Assembly (NCBI GenBank): GCA_030445745.1
Contig: JASUTE010000001.1
Coordinates: forward strand, 133,664-197,663
Length of the DNA: 64,000 bases
Origin: Candidatus Cloacimonadota bacterium
Lineage (GTDB): Bacteria > Cloacimonadota > Cloacimonadia > Cloacimonadales > TCS61
Direction: 5' to 3'
Part shown: positions 1 to 10,855 of the stretch, piece after piece
Position numbering within the stretch: position 1 is the first letter of the stretch
How the letters are laid out: each line of letters begins with the position of its first letter
Program-made: the position numbers and the translations under genes
Notes under the pieces: generated by a model
Told to the model about the DNA's origin: nothing
Database searches by the model: none
What the model saw: the letters and a program-made list of their open reading frames with translations, nothing else

Positions 1-1037
1 ATAGGAGCCGCGTGAATTTGGAGTCAAGCGTTCATCATCTAAATCGTAGGTACCATCAGGATACATCATAGCATTTTCCACAATAGCGCCATGTTCCAAA
101 TAGGATGCCTTGTGGAAAACAGCGTTAAAAATTTCTGGTTCTTTGTCTTGGCGCAGATTAATAAGCTTAGCATAACAACCATTTTCAAAATTAGCGATAC
201 CGTTATTGCTCCAGCCGTGCTCATCATCGCCCAAAAGTGCTCTGTTAGGATCAGCTGAAAGTGTAGTTTTTCCAGTTCCTGAAAGGCCTAGCAGCAAGGC
301 CGAATCGCCATCTTTACCTTCATTTGCCGAGCAATGTAGAGGCAGAATACCTTCTGCTGGTAAGTAGTAATTCATTACAGTGAACATCAGCTTTTTCACA
401 CTGCCACCATAGGCAGAACCGTAAACTATTCCTATGCAGCGATCAAAATCCATTCCTATTACCATGTTGGAAGTTTTACCATCTGGTAATTGTCGCAATC
501 TATCTGCATATCTATCTCTATCTAATTTGTCATAAGGAAGTGCTATCAAAGTGAATTCTCTATCTGCAAAAATGCTTTTAGTAATATCTTTATTGCGAGG
601 ACGAAACATATTATCGGTAAAGAGAGCGGTAAGTGCTTTGTCTGTTATGGTTTCTACTGGCAGGCTATAATCAGCATCTGCACCTAAACTACGTTTGGTA
701 ACGTAGATCTTTTTCTTTTTTTTCAGGGTTTTAATAGCATCTACAAAAACCATATCGAAAGTTTCAGGATCAAGGGGAATATTATTGGGTGAATCCCAAT
801 CAATATTGTGTTGACTGCTAATTCTTTTTACAATCATGGTGTCTTTAGGACTACGCCCCGTACTTTCTACAGGTGTCCAGGTGTTTAACGCTCCCCTGGC
901 GGAAATAACCGCATTTTTGTTATCCACTGCTTCCTTAATTAAGTCAGCTCTTGGCAGATCTACTGCTATATTTTTGTGTGTAGCTAATAGTTGTTTTAGG
1001 GAATCTTTGATTTCTTTCATAGATTTAGTACCCATTG
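1..1037 (-). CDS. pckA: Phosphoenolpyruvate carboxykinase (ATP), N-terminal part, truncated by window edge
   Basis: Manual reverse-strand translation starts MGTKSMKEIKDSLKQLL and contains LLLGLSGTGKTTLSADPNRALLGDDEHGW, the PEPCK kinase-1a motif. The frame stays open to position 1. Confidence 0.93.
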
Positions 1038-1124
1038 CATAACTCCTACTTGATATAAATTTTGCTCTATATTGAAAATTTTTCTATTAATGGTCAAGAT
1101 TATTTTGGAAAATGAGCAAAAAAA

Positions 1125-1144
1125 AAGCAGCTCGAAAGCTGCTT
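1125..1144 (-). terminator. Rho-independent terminator after rplU-rpmA
   Basis: AAGCAGCT-cgaa-AGCTGCTT hairpin followed on the minus strand by a T-run (A-run at 1118-1126 on +). Confidence 0.8.
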
Positions 1145-1175
1145 TTCAAAATTAGTAAGTTATTTTTACAAACAA

Positions 1176-1439
1176 TTAGCTGGTAGTTTCTGGATATACG
1201 TTCACATATTTTCGGCCAGCTTTTTTGGTTTCAAATTTTACAAAACCATCTACCAGGCTAAAAAGAGTGTTATCTCTTCCCATTCCTACATTCATACCAT
1301 TATGGAATTTAGTTCCACGTTGACGTACTATAATGTTTCCAGCTAATACTTTCTGACCACCATATTTTTTTATGCCCAGATATTGCGGGTTACTATCTCT
1401 TCCGTTTTTACTACTTCCAACACCTTTTTTATGAGCCAT
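1176..1439 (-). CDS. rpmA: 50S ribosomal protein L27
   Basis: [29 protein letters not shown]... is a classic L27 sequence. Confidence 0.98.
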   Translation of the reverse strand: MAHKKGVGSSKNGRDSNPQYLGIKKYGGQKVLAGNIIVRQRGTKFHNGMNVGMGRDNTLFSLVDGFVKFETKKAGRKYVNVYPETTS

Positions 1440-1448
1440 AACAAACCC

Positions 1449-1763
1449 CTATCTAGATATTTCTTTTATTTTTAATTCTGTATAATTTTGTCTGTGTCCT
1501 TGCTTCTTCTGATAACCTTTACGTCTTTTTTTCTTAAAGACGATAACCTTTTTATCTTTTTTATGTGCTAAAACTTCGGCAATAACTTTGGCATTTTCCA
1601 CATTAGGTTGTCCTATTTCCGTTTTACCATCGTCATCTATGAGTAAAACTTTATTCATCTCGACCTGTGCTCCAGCTTCTTTATCACCGAGATAAGCAAC
1701 TTGCACTGTTTGTTCAGGTTCAACTTTTAGCTGAGTACCTTTAAAATCAACAATCGCGTACAT
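1449..1763 (-). CDS. rplU: 50S ribosomal protein L21
   Basis: MYAIVDFKGTQLKVEPEQTV...KKKRRKGYQKKQGHRQNYTELKIKEI; adjacent to L27. Confidence 0.97.
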   Translation of the reverse strand: MYAIVDFKGTQLKVEPEQTVQVAYLGDKEAGAQVEMNKVLLIDDDGKTEIGQPNVENAKVIAEVLAHKKDKKVIVFKKKRRKGYQKKQGHRQNYTELKIKEISR

Positions 1764-1826
1764 TATATTTCTCCTTAACTAATTAACATTTTGGAAAATA
1801 CAAAAAATTTTCTCAACTTCAGTATG

Positions 1827-3326
1827 TCAAGAATTATATTTTGCAGTAAGGTCTTGCTTGTCTTTTAGGGAAATCACTTTAAAATCATCATAAGCTAAAC
1901 TGCTATCTGCTTTTATCTTAAGATTAATTTGCAATTCTTTGAAAAAGTCAGGATGACCCTGTAAGAATTTTTTTACATTTGGGTGAACGACAACCAAAAC
2001 CGGTGTTTTTTCTATAAAGTAATGAACGCGCCGAAACCAACGAGAGATCCGTACCGCAACCGAATCTCGGGAAAGCAGCCGCCCTGTCCCATTGCAATGT
2101 GGGCATTGTTCGGAATAAGTAAGTAACAGACTGGCACGGGTTCGTTTTCGCGAAATCTCTACCAATCCCAAGGGACTAAAGGGAAAAACCCGATTTTTGG
2201 CTCTGTCACGCTTTAACGTGTTTCTAAGAACAGAAAGTACATCTTCTTTGTTTTTTTCCTCTTTCATGTCTATGAAATCAATTACCATTATTCCGCTTAA
2301 ATCACGCAGTCGTATCTGTCGTGCTATTTCGTATGCGGCCTCTAGATTGGTTTTCTTTATTGTTTGCTCATAGTTTTTACTGCCGGTGAAACTACCGGTA
2401 TTGATATCGATAGCAACCAAAGCCTCTGTTTGCTGAATGTTTATATTACCGCCACTGGGAAGGTTGACGCGTGAGTGAAAGATAGTTTCAATCTCCTTTT
2501 CAATGCCATAAGCATCGAAGATGGGTGAATCTTCCTGATAAAGTTCAATTCGGTCTATCAGCTCAGGTGCAGCATCTTTCAGATTATTCACGATCTGTTG
2601 TTTTACCTGTTTATCATCTACCACCAGGCGGTCGATAGAGGTGCTAAATAAGTCGCGGATAAGAGTGTAAGATAGATCATTTTCGTCGTAGATACAAGCG
2701 GGTGGTTTGGAATATTTCATCTGTTTTTCGATTAGCTTCCAAGTTTTGGCCAGACCGTTATATTCCAAGGCAAAATCTTCTTCAGTATTGTTTTCAGTGT
2801 CTGTACGCACTATGAGGCCAACATTTTTATCTTTTACCTTGTGCAGAATAGTGCGCAAACGATCCCGTTCTTGGGCAGAGCTTATTTTGCGTGAAATAGC
2901 CACTTTTTTACGATGAGGCATAAACACCAGAAATTTACCTGGTATTGAGATTTTACAGGTAACTCTTGCTCCCTTTTTACCAATCGGCCCCTTCTTTACT
3001 TGCACCACGATCTCTTGCCCGGGCGAGAGTACTTTGGCAATGTTGGAAGAATTGCCGCCTAATTTTACTTTTTTATTCGATCCCAAAATAAAATTAGAAT
3101 CTAAATCACGATAGTGCAAGAAAGCAGTTCTGTCTAAACCTATATCTATAAAAGCTGCTCCCATACCTGGGAGCACATTCTTTACAATGCCTTTATAAAT
3201 ATTTCCAACTAAAATTTCCTGAGCTTTTTTTTCAGCAAAAAGCTCTACTAATTTATTATCTTCCAAGATAGCTACTCGCTTCTCGAAAGGGTGAACATTA
3301 ATTATAATTTCATTATACATATACAA
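1827..3326 (-). CDS. rng: Ribonuclease G / RNase E family
   Basis: ILVGNIYKGIVKNVLPGMGAAFIDIGLDRTAFLH (S1 domain), ALVAIDINTGSFTG, CPHCNGTGR zinc-link motif. Confidence 0.95.
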   Translation of the reverse strand: MYMYNEIIINVHPFEKRVAILEDNKLVELFAEKKAQEILVGNIYKGIVKNVLPGMGAAFIDIGLDRTAFLHYRDLDSNFILGSNKKVKLGGNSSNIAKVLSPGQEIVVQVKKGPIGKKGARVTCKISIPGKFLVFMPHRKKVAISRKISSAQERDRLRTILHKVKDKNVGLIVRTDTENNTEEDFALEYNGLAKTWKLIEKQMKYSKPPACIYDENDLSYTLIRDLFSTSIDRLVVDDKQVKQQIVNNLKDAAPELIDRIELYQEDSPIFDAYGIEKEIETIFHSRVNLPSGGNINIQQTEALVAIDINTGSFTGSKNYEQTIKKTNLEAAYEIARQIRLRDLSGIMVIDFIDMKEEKNKEDVLSVLRNTLKRDRAKNRVFPFSPLGLVEISRKRTRASLLLTYSEQCPHCNGTGRLLSRDSVAVRISRWFRRVHYFIEKTPVLVVVHPNVKKFLQGHPDFFKELQINLKIKADSSLAYDDFKVISLKDKQDLTAKYNS

Positions 3327-3435
3327 ATTCCATTTCTGAATTTACAATTTAGAAATTAATTTGACAGTCAAGGTTTTTCTTTTTATCTTTTTTCTTGACA
3401 TCCAGAGGTTGCATTCAAATTATGCCGAACATAGA

Positions 3436-3512
<77 letters not shown>

Positions 3513-3581
3513 ATTTTAAATAAGTTCTTTTAGATAGATTGAGAGCGAGATGATGTAAAAGTTGTCTCGCTTTTAAAGAAT

Positions 3582-3658
3582 GGCGGCGTAGCTCAGTTGG
3601 TTAGAGCATCGGAATCATAATCCGAGTGTCCGGGGTTCGAATCCCTGCGCCGCTACCA
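3582..3658 (+). tRNA. tRNA-Met elongator (CAT); Ile-CAT cannot be excluded by eye
   Basis: Cloverleaf with encoded CCA; anticodon arm TCGGA-ATCATAA-TCCGA. Confidence 0.9.
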
Positions 3659-3664
3659 GTTTGT

Positions 3665-3741
3665 GCGCCAATAGCTCAGCTGGATAGAGCAACGGATTTC
3701 TAATCCGTAGGTCAGGGGTTCGAATCCCTTTTGGCGTGCCA
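3665..3741 (+). tRNA. tRNA-Arg (TCT)
   Basis: Cloverleaf with encoded CCA; anticodon arm ACGGA-TTTCTAA-TCCGT. Confidence 0.95.
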
Positions 3742-3745
3742 TTGT

Positions 3746-3821
3746 GGTGGATGTAGTTCAATGGTAGAGCACTGGATTGTGGTTCCAGGCGTTGTGGGTT
3801 CAAATCCCATCATCCACCCCA
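3746..3821 (+). tRNA. tRNA-His (GTG)
   Basis: Acceptor GTGGATG/CATCCAC with encoded G-1 opposite C73; anticodon GTG; CCA encoded. Confidence 0.95.
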
Positions 3822-4156
3822 TTTCTTTATTTAATTTACTTATTTTCAAGAAGTTAAAGGCTTGGTTAAAATTCAACTATAGTCATTTTCATTGTCATTT
3901 TGTTAAGAAAAATATCAAAATAAGATGACAATGATTAAGTAAGTTTGCAAAATTATATTTTTCTTTTAGAACATGATCCTGGCCTTCACTGTCAAAGTTA
4001 ATGTTTACTGCTTACATAATGAAGAATCATCCTTTCCACATTCAATACAAAGATGTTAGAGATTTAACTTTCGCTGATTTCAAAGCCAAGTTAGAAAGCG
4101 TAAATAAAAAACCATTAAAGATGTTAACATATATGAGCTAAGCTTTACTCCTAGCG

Positions 4157-4357
4157 CTAATGGTATGTACTTTTATCAATCTTTTTTAAGATCGACAGTT
4201 TGTATTCCCTTGAGAATCGGCGATGTCTCTTCTTAGTACTCACTTCTACCTCGGGTCCTTTTGTATTTTGCGGTGCAGAATTTGGCGAATCTCCAGTCGT
4301 CCTACACTCTCCTTCCAATTCGCTAAATTCAATTAATCGTTTTTGCTTTTTTTCCAT
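4157..4357 (-). pseudogene. IS3-type transposase OrfA-like N-terminal remnant
   Basis: ...KGPEVEVSTKKRHRRFSREYKLSILKKIDKSTYH resembles the start of the IS3-family HTH protein (RRRFSxEYKLxILxEID); the remainder is missing. Confidence 0.55.
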
Positions 4358-4876
4358 TTTTCACCTTCTTTGCAAGACTATATTAGAAGTGCCCAGTATC
4401 ATCTTGGCACAGAGGGGATGCACCCGGCTTGTTATTCTATTAAAAAATTTCTGGTTTTGTTAGAATTATTTTTTTTTTGACAGATACTAATAAAAACTAA
4501 ATTCTTAAACAGGTTGTTATTAGGGAAGTATTTTGAGGGTTGAAACAAAAGCTGGAAGATGAATAATATCGTAATTAAGATTAAGGAAAAGTTCATATAT
4601 ACCCTAACTTGGTGGTAGCCACGCACTTATTCAGGGAATACAGACATTACAAGCAACTAATAGCAGGAGGAGGCAAAAGATGAACGATCCATAATAATAA
4701 TTATTAAAATCTTTAGTAACTTAACTTGTATTTTTAAAAAAATCAATATTAAAATATCATTAATCAAAATTGTTAGTTTCCTGACAATATACCGTTAGTC
4801 CTTCTTATTTTAAAAAAAATAACTTGTAATATTTTACACTTTATCTAATAAGAACAAAGTAAACGTAAAATTAAAA

Positions 4877-6742
4877 ATGAAAAAAATAATATTAGTGCTA
4901 TTTATGTTAACTTTCATAATATCATTGTTTGCAGACCAAGAAGTTATTGTAAGAGTATATTCTAATGCTCCAGCAGTTGGTACTGTTTTTGTTGGTGATG
5001 CAGTTGCATCAATTATAGATCAAACGCCTTGGGGCAAAGCGAATTTTATAATTGGATATAATTATTTTAGTTTTATGGTTGATGATAGTTATAATCCTGA
5101 GGATTTGTGGGCTAGTGCTTATGGCGGTACATCTTGGGGTGCTTGGTTTGATACTAGTTGGGTTCAAGGATATTTCGGTTATCCTCCTACGTGTAATTTA
5201 TCCATGTATTTTGAGATTCCTATAGATTTGTTAGTGAATATTTATTCCAACATAGAGGTAGATAATGCCGTGATCGAACTAAAAGATCAATGGGAAACTT
5301 ATGGCAGTACAACTGAGATCTTAAAAAAAGGTTGGAATGAAATTGAGTTTTTAGACATTTGGGGAGAATCATTTGACGTAACAACCTGTTATGCTGAAGC
5401 AACAGCCGTAGGTGTTGGTGGTGAATCTGATATAATAACTACAACCAATGACTTTATTCTCAATCCTGAAACTGGTTACTATGAAAATAGCGATATAGAA
5501 TTCTGCTTTGATAATAAACCCCTGCATGATGATTGGAACTGGGAATCATTTCCCATGATGACGATAAACAGCACAACAAATAATGGTGATACCAATATGG
5601 TTACAGAGTTGCAAAACAACATCACTCCAAATGGTTATTTATGGTTGGATGTTTTAGGACAAAATGAATATGATTTGGAATATTACATAAATAACATTCC
5701 ACAATGGGATCCAAACCCGTATAATATTCAAAGTAGCGATGGTTTAAAACTCAAATTAGACAATCCTTCCGAAAACAGGATATATACAGCAACAGGTACT
5801 CATGTTTCTGAGACAACACAAATTGATCTTCAGGCAGGACAATGGAATTGGATAGGTTACTGGCTGCCGCATAGCGAGATGTCTAATGTAGCATTTGGTG
5901 ATGATTGGGGCAAAGTAACAAAATTGAAATCAGAGGATTGGTATTATCAGAAGAAAAACAACATTAGAGGAGGAATAAACGAACCAGTCACATGGTCCCC
6001 AAAACCTTTACATTATGGAGAAGGATATATGGTTTATCTAAGTGAACCGATAACCGGCTTTTCTTGGACTTCATCCAGCGAAAAATCTGAGAATTTCGAG
6101 AAACCGGAATCTGAGAATTTTATCTTTGAGAAAAAAGCAGATTATGAAGTTATCGATGTTGTAAATATCGAACCAGCGATAATAGAAATTGGTGTGTTTG
6201 CGGATGATGTATGTGTAGGAGCGGTTGTAGTAGAGGATTCCAGCGAACAGATCCTAGTTTATTCCGAAAGTGCCAATCGTGATCCTGTTCCATTTGATTT
6301 TGAAATTATCACCGATAGAGGTTCTTCTATTCCAATAAAGAACTATGAAGTTTTCAACCAAGGTACAGGTGAATTTGAAAAAGGAATAGTTATTTCCGGC
6401 AGCCAGGAATATTCTCTTATCTTATTAGGTGAAGAGGGTGAACCGGAAGAAGGTCTACCAAACACTACAAAACTTCACAGCAACTATCCTAATCCTTTCA
6501 ATCCAAGTACAACAATTTCTTTTTCAGTAACACAAAATTCCGATTTTGTGAAGCTAGAAATTTTCAATGTGAAAGGACAAAAAGTGAAAACTCTATTCAA
6601 TGGTAGTGCAGAAGAAGGACTACATACTGTAACCTGGAATGGAGAGGATGAGAATAATGATCCTGTATCATCAGGAATTTACTTCTATAAACTTAAAATA
6701 GGTGAACAAGAGATTTCGAGAAAGATGCTTTTAATGAAATAG
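4877..6742 (+). CDS. Secreted protein with T9SS-like C-terminal sorting / FlgD-Ig-like tail
   Basis: Signal peptide MKKIILVLFMLTFIISLFA; C-term LHSNYPNPFNPSTTISFSV...SSGIYFYKLKIGEQEISRKMLLMK. Confidence 0.85.
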   Translation: MKKIILVLFMLTFIISLFADQEVIVRVYSNAPAVGTVFVGDAVASIIDQTPWGKANFIIGYNYFSFMVDDSYNPEDLWASAYGGTSWGAWFDTSWVQGYFGYPPTCNLSMYFEIPIDLLVNIYSNIEVDNAVIELKDQWETYGSTTEILKKGWNEIEFLDIWGESFDVTTCYAEATAVGVGGESDIITTTNDFILNPETGYYENSDIEFCFDNKPLHDDWNWESFPMMTINSTTNNGDTNMVTELQNNITPNGYLWLDVLGQNEYDLEYYINNIPQWDPNPYNIQSSDGLKLKLDNPSENRIYTATGTHVSETTQIDLQAGQWNWIGYWLPHSEMSNVAFGDDWGKVTKLKSEDWYYQKKNNIRGGINEPVTWSPKPLHYGEGYMVYLSEPITGFSWTSSSEKSENFEKPESENFIFEKKADYEVIDVVNIEPAIIEIGVFADDVCVGAVVVEDSSEQILVYSESANRDPVPFDFEIITDRGSSIPIKNYEVFNQGTGEFEKGIVISGSQEYSLILLGEEGEPEEGLPNTTKLHSNYPNPFNPSTTISFSVTQNSDFVKLEIFNVKGQKVKTLFNGSAEEGLHTVTWNGEDENNDPVSSGIYFYKLKIGEQEISRKMLLMK

Positions 6743-6752
6743 TATCATAACA

Positions 6753-6799
6753 CCTTGCGAAGGTTATAGTATATTTTTTAACTTTTGCCCTTCGCAAGG
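6753..6799 (+). terminator. Long inverted repeat downstream of the secreted-protein gene, putative terminator
   Basis: Perfect 11-bp arms CCTTGCGAAGG (6753-6763) and CCTTCGCAAGG (6789-6799), followed by ATTATTGTTCTTT. Confidence 0.5.
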
Positions 6800-6923
6800 A
6801 TTATTGTTCTTTAAGACTCAGCTATGTGTTTTTCTGAAGGGATCATCTTGCTATTCACACGAAGAATCTAAATAGGAATAGACTCTTCGTCGTTTACCTT
6901 TGTAAGAATTCCTCAGAGAGAAT

Positions 6924-6986
6924 TATTTGTCATTCTCGTGATTATATTCGAAAAAGATACCCAATCATGATCGGGTATGACAAATA
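6924..6986. repeat. REP-like imperfect palindrome
   Basis: Outer 10-bp inverted repeat TATTTGTCAT / ATGACAAATA, with inner hairpin ATACCCaATCATGATcGGGTAT. Confidence 0.45.
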
Positions 6987-7043
6987 GGGAAATATTATGA
7001 AATTTAGCTTTACAGTTATTCCAACAGTTAAATTGAGGAAATT

Positions 7044-9389
7044 ATGAAAATGGAAATCAAAACCTTCCATCGAAGATGTCGTTTTACTTCGCAAAGCCGA
7101 CATTTATTATTTTTTTTCGTGCTAATTTGTGTCAATTCGTGGTTACACTCCACAATCTACCACATCAAACAAGATGGAACAGGCAACTACACCACTATCC
7201 AGGAAGGTATAATTGCTGCGACAGATACTGACACAGTTCTTGTTTACCCTGGTATATATTTAGAAAACGTTGATTATCTTGAAAAAAGTATCACTCTTGC
7301 CAGCTTGTATTTAACTACCGGTAATGATGATTATGTGAATCAAACCATAATTGACGGCAACCAGAGTGGTAGTTGCGTAGAGATCCGTAATTGCACAGAA
7401 GATTACAATACGATTTGTTGATTTACTCTCAGAAATGGAACCGGAAATCAGTTTACACCTTCAGCCAATGGTCTCGTTGGTGGGGGAATCTTAGTTTATA
7501 ACTCATATGCTATTATTGATAATTGTGTAATTAAAAATAATGTTGCAGAGAATGGAGGTGGAATTTCGTGCACTATTAATTCATCAGTTATTCTAAAAGG
7601 AACTGATATTAAATTCAATAGTTCGTATAAAAATGGTGGAGGTATATTACTAACTGGTAATTCAGAAATTCTTTTTGATCATACTGAACTATGTAATATC
7701 TTTTTAAATTATGGTGACGCTTTGAATGAAATTAGTAAAACTTCTGATTGTCCACCGTTGGATGTAATTGTAGATACATTTACAGTGATGGAACCTGATG
7801 AATATTTCATTGGTTGCTATGATGCTAATGGTAATCCTGTGAATGATATCACACTTTCAATACAAAATGCAAAATTAGAGCCAATTGATGCAGATCTATA
7901 TGTAGCAACTGATGGAGATAATACAAACAGTGGTTTGTCACCGGAAGAGCCCCTGGCAACTATCAATTATGCCTACTCCTTGATCCAGCCCGACAGCTTA
8001 GAGAATAACACAATTTATGTTGCTGATGGCGTATATTCTACTTCTCTTAATGATCAATGGTTTCCATTGCAAATGCGAAGTTATACAAACCTGATCGGTG
8101 AATCGATGGATAATACAATATTTGATGCAGAATTTGATTCTCCGTTGATAACTGATAAATTCAGTGAATTTAATTATTGTATTAAGAATTTAACCTTAAT
8201 AAATGGTGATGGAGTTTATGGTGAAGGAGTCGGAACTCCCTGGAGCACAATGTGCTTTAATAATACGCAATTTCGTGATAAATGGATCGAATTAGAGAAT
8301 ATCAAATCCTATAATTGTGAAGCGAATTCCAGGCATGTAGCTCTTTGGTTTATCAATGCCTATCTCAAGAACGTGCATGTCTATGATAACTTGGGAAATG
8401 CGACAATAGTACAATCACTTATTACACCTCAGAATGAAATAACCAGTATAACTGTGGGGATAGAAAATTGTTCAATAAAGAATTGTGATACAAATGGTTT
8501 TACTTTTCTTCAAGGATTCGATTTTGAAGAACTATCTCCAATAATAATGAAGAATGTAGAGATAACTGATAATTTCAATACAGATACAGAATGGTCTCGT
8601 GCTTTTTCTGCAATTGTAATAGATCACAACAGAAAGGTGGATATGATAAACTGCACTATAGGTAATAATAGATCTATGATAAGTGGTGGAGCAATTGGTT
8701 GTATTGGCTGTAATTCTGAACTAAATATATATAATTCCATTGTCTATGAAAACGATCCTAAAAATTTGTATATTGGTAACGATATTGAGGAATATCCGTT
8801 TGTAGTTAATATTCATAATTCTCTCTTTGCTCATGGCGAGTTATCAATACAAAATGGTTATCCCTGGAATATTATAAACTGGATGGATGGCAACTTGGAG
8901 AGTGATCCACTCTGGCAGGAAAGTGGAGATTACCCATACATGCTAACGGGAAACTCCCCTTGCATAGATGCTGGCACATTGGATCTACCAGAAGGAATAG
9001 AATTACCTGAATTTGATCTAGCTGGTAATCCTCGAATTTATGGGGATACTGTCGATATGGGAGCTTATGAATATCAGGGGACACGAACATCCAATATCCA
9101 ATTACCAATAATTAATACCAAAATTACCAATTACCCAAATCCGTTTAATCCAAGCACAACCATTAAACTTGATCTGGCAGAATCAGGTAAAATTGAACTG
9201 GTAATTTACAATGTGAGAGGACAAAAAGTAAAAACTTTACTAGATGCTTATTCTGAGAAAGGTCATTTTGAGATTATCTGGCGAGGAGTGGATGAAAACC
9301 ATAATAAAGTAGCCAGTGGAAATTATTTTATAAAGCTAACAGTAAACGGAGAAGAAAAAGTAATAAGAAAATGTGTTTTGTTGAAATAA
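7044..9389 (+). pseudogene. Beta-helix repeat secreted protein with T9SS-like tail, interrupted by in-frame TGA at 7419-7421
   Basis: ORFs 7044-7421 and 7722-9389 share a frame; 7422-7721 is open in that frame (FTLRNGTGNQFTPSANGLVGGGILVYNSYAIIDNCVIKNNVAENGGGIS...). C-term NYPNPFNPSTTIKLDL...IRKCVLLK. Confidence 0.8.
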
Positions 9390-9599
9390 AGTTTATACTT
9401 ATCTTTCTATTTGTAATATAGTTGTCTGTAACAACCAGCTCCACTCTCAGTTGAAAGAAAAGCAAGAAGAGCCCGCCAGAGGCGGACAAGCCTACCAGCT
9501 GCCAAACATTACAGGTAGTTAAGAAAATAAAATAAGTTCTGCATAATTGGCAAAAACCAGGGTAAAATTTTAAATATCGGGATTAAAATAAACCCGAAT

Positions 9600-9909
9600 A
9601 TAGACTGAACGTAGATAAAATTAATTGATTTCCCAGCAGAGAAAGTCCGAGAATTTTTTCGATAGTTTCAGCGAGTATTGCTTTGGATTTTCCCAACCAA
9701 GATGCTGCAGGAAAACATTTACTCTCTCCACAGCTTGTCTTATGGGATACAGTTTTTGATAGGAGAATACTGTTGAACTTCCCCAGGGAAAGGTTTTCTA
9801 ACTTGGCATGTTCTTGTGCATCCTTTTTTTCAGATATTTTAAGATTGCAAAAAGGTTTTGGCATTGGACAGCTAAAATCGTAACGGTAACTCATTTTGTA
9901 GGATAACAT
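9600..9909 (-). pseudogene. Degenerate DDE transposase C-terminal remnant (frameshifted)
   Basis: Across minus frames: MSYRYDFSCPMPKPFCNLKISEKKDAQEHAKLEN, QQYSPIKNC and YPIRQAVERVNVFLQHLGWENPKQYS, similar in layout to CP...C / YSPIPR / RTAVERVN blocks of DDE transposases. Confidence 0.45.
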
Positions 9910-9918
9910 TTGTATAAT

Positions 9919-9988
9919 TCATCTTGACTTCTTTTAATTTATTGTTCCGGAAGACAATAATTTGTCGGTTAGGAGGAAGTCAAGATGA
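9919..9988. repeat. Nested inverted repeat
   Basis: Outer 13-bp perfect arms TCATCTTGACTTC (9919-9931) / GAAGTCAAGATGA (9976-9988); inner TTATTGT-tccggaag-ACAATAA (9939-9960). Confidence 0.6.
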
Positions 9989-10151
9989 TTTTAGTGAAAT
10001 TAACTCATTAAATAACAATGAGTTATGAAATATGAAAAAGGTTTAAATTAATTAACTTTTCAGAGTTGCTAATGCTAAGACGAAATCACGATTGGTGAAA
10101 AATTTGACAATTTTAACAATATTTTTTAGATAAGTCTAGAAAGGATAGAGC

Positions 10152-10739
10152 ATGCAACGTTGCAATTGGAATACAAATGAGCCAATTTACATTCGTTACC
10201 ACGACCAGGAGTGGGGCGTGCCTATTTTTGACGATAGCAAGCAATTTGAATTTTTAGTTTTGGAATCAGCACAGGCAGGTTTAAACTGGTTAACAATTTT
10301 AAAAAAGCGGGAAAACTACCGGCAGGCTTATGCCAATTTTCAGCCGGGAAAGGTTGCTAAATTTGATGAACAGAAAATAGAAGAGTTAAGTCAAAATAGT
10401 GGCATTATTCGCAATATTCGCAAAATAAGAGCGAGTGTGAACAATGCAAAAAAATTCCTCGAAGTGCAGTCCGAATTTGGTAGTTTCACCAATTATATTT
10501 GGAGATTTGTTGATTTTGAACCAGTGGTAAATAGTTGGTTAACTCCTGCAGAAGTACCAGCAGAAACGGAACTTTCCCATAAAATTAGCAGAGATTTGAA
10601 GCAAAGAGGATTTCAATTTGTGGGGCCTATCATAATCTATTCACATCTACAAGCAACTGGCTTGGTAAACGACCATGTAGTTAGTTGTTTTCGCTGGCAG
10701 GAGTGTCAGAATATTGCTCACAATATATTAAAAAAATAG
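10152..10739 (+). CDS. tag: DNA-3-methyladenine glycosylase I
   Basis: MQRCNWNTNEPIYIRYHDQEWGVPIFDDSKQFEFLVLESAQAGLNWLTILKKRENYRQAY...; C-terminal NDHVVSCFR. Confidence 0.95.
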   Translation: MQRCNWNTNEPIYIRYHDQEWGVPIFDDSKQFEFLVLESAQAGLNWLTILKKRENYRQAYANFQPGKVAKFDEQKIEELSQNSGIIRNIRKIRASVNNAKKFLEVQSEFGSFTNYIWRFVDFEPVVNSWLTPAEVPAETELSHKISRDLKQRGFQFVGPIIIYSHLQATGLVNDHVVSCFRWQECQNIAHNILKK

Positions 10740-10855
10740 TAAAATGAAGTAATACTTGCTCTTTTTCAATAAATTTAGCCAGAGATTCTAATTTTTATTG
10801 ACAGCCTTATTTTGCTGAGTAAATAAATACAAATAATAAAAATATTGAGGTTTTA

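Noticed and set aside
836-1042. 68-aa plus-strand ORF
   Set aside because: Antisense to the start of the PEPCK gene, with no independent support.
3615-3803. 62-aa minus-strand ORF over the tRNA cluster (KGIRTPDLRIRNPLLYPAELLAH)
   Set aside because: Reverse-complement reading of tRNA genes, a well-known spurious ORF pattern.
4397-4420. Possible sigma54 box TTGGCACagaggggaTGCA
   Set aside because: Spacing between GG and GC is 12 rather than 10, and no intact gene lies in the right position.
7419-7421. Genetic-code change (TGA = Gly or Sec)
   Set aside because: Other genes in the window terminate with TGA (e.g. DUF364 gene at 27779-27781), and no Sec-type context was recognised; a nonsense mutation or sequencing error is simpler.
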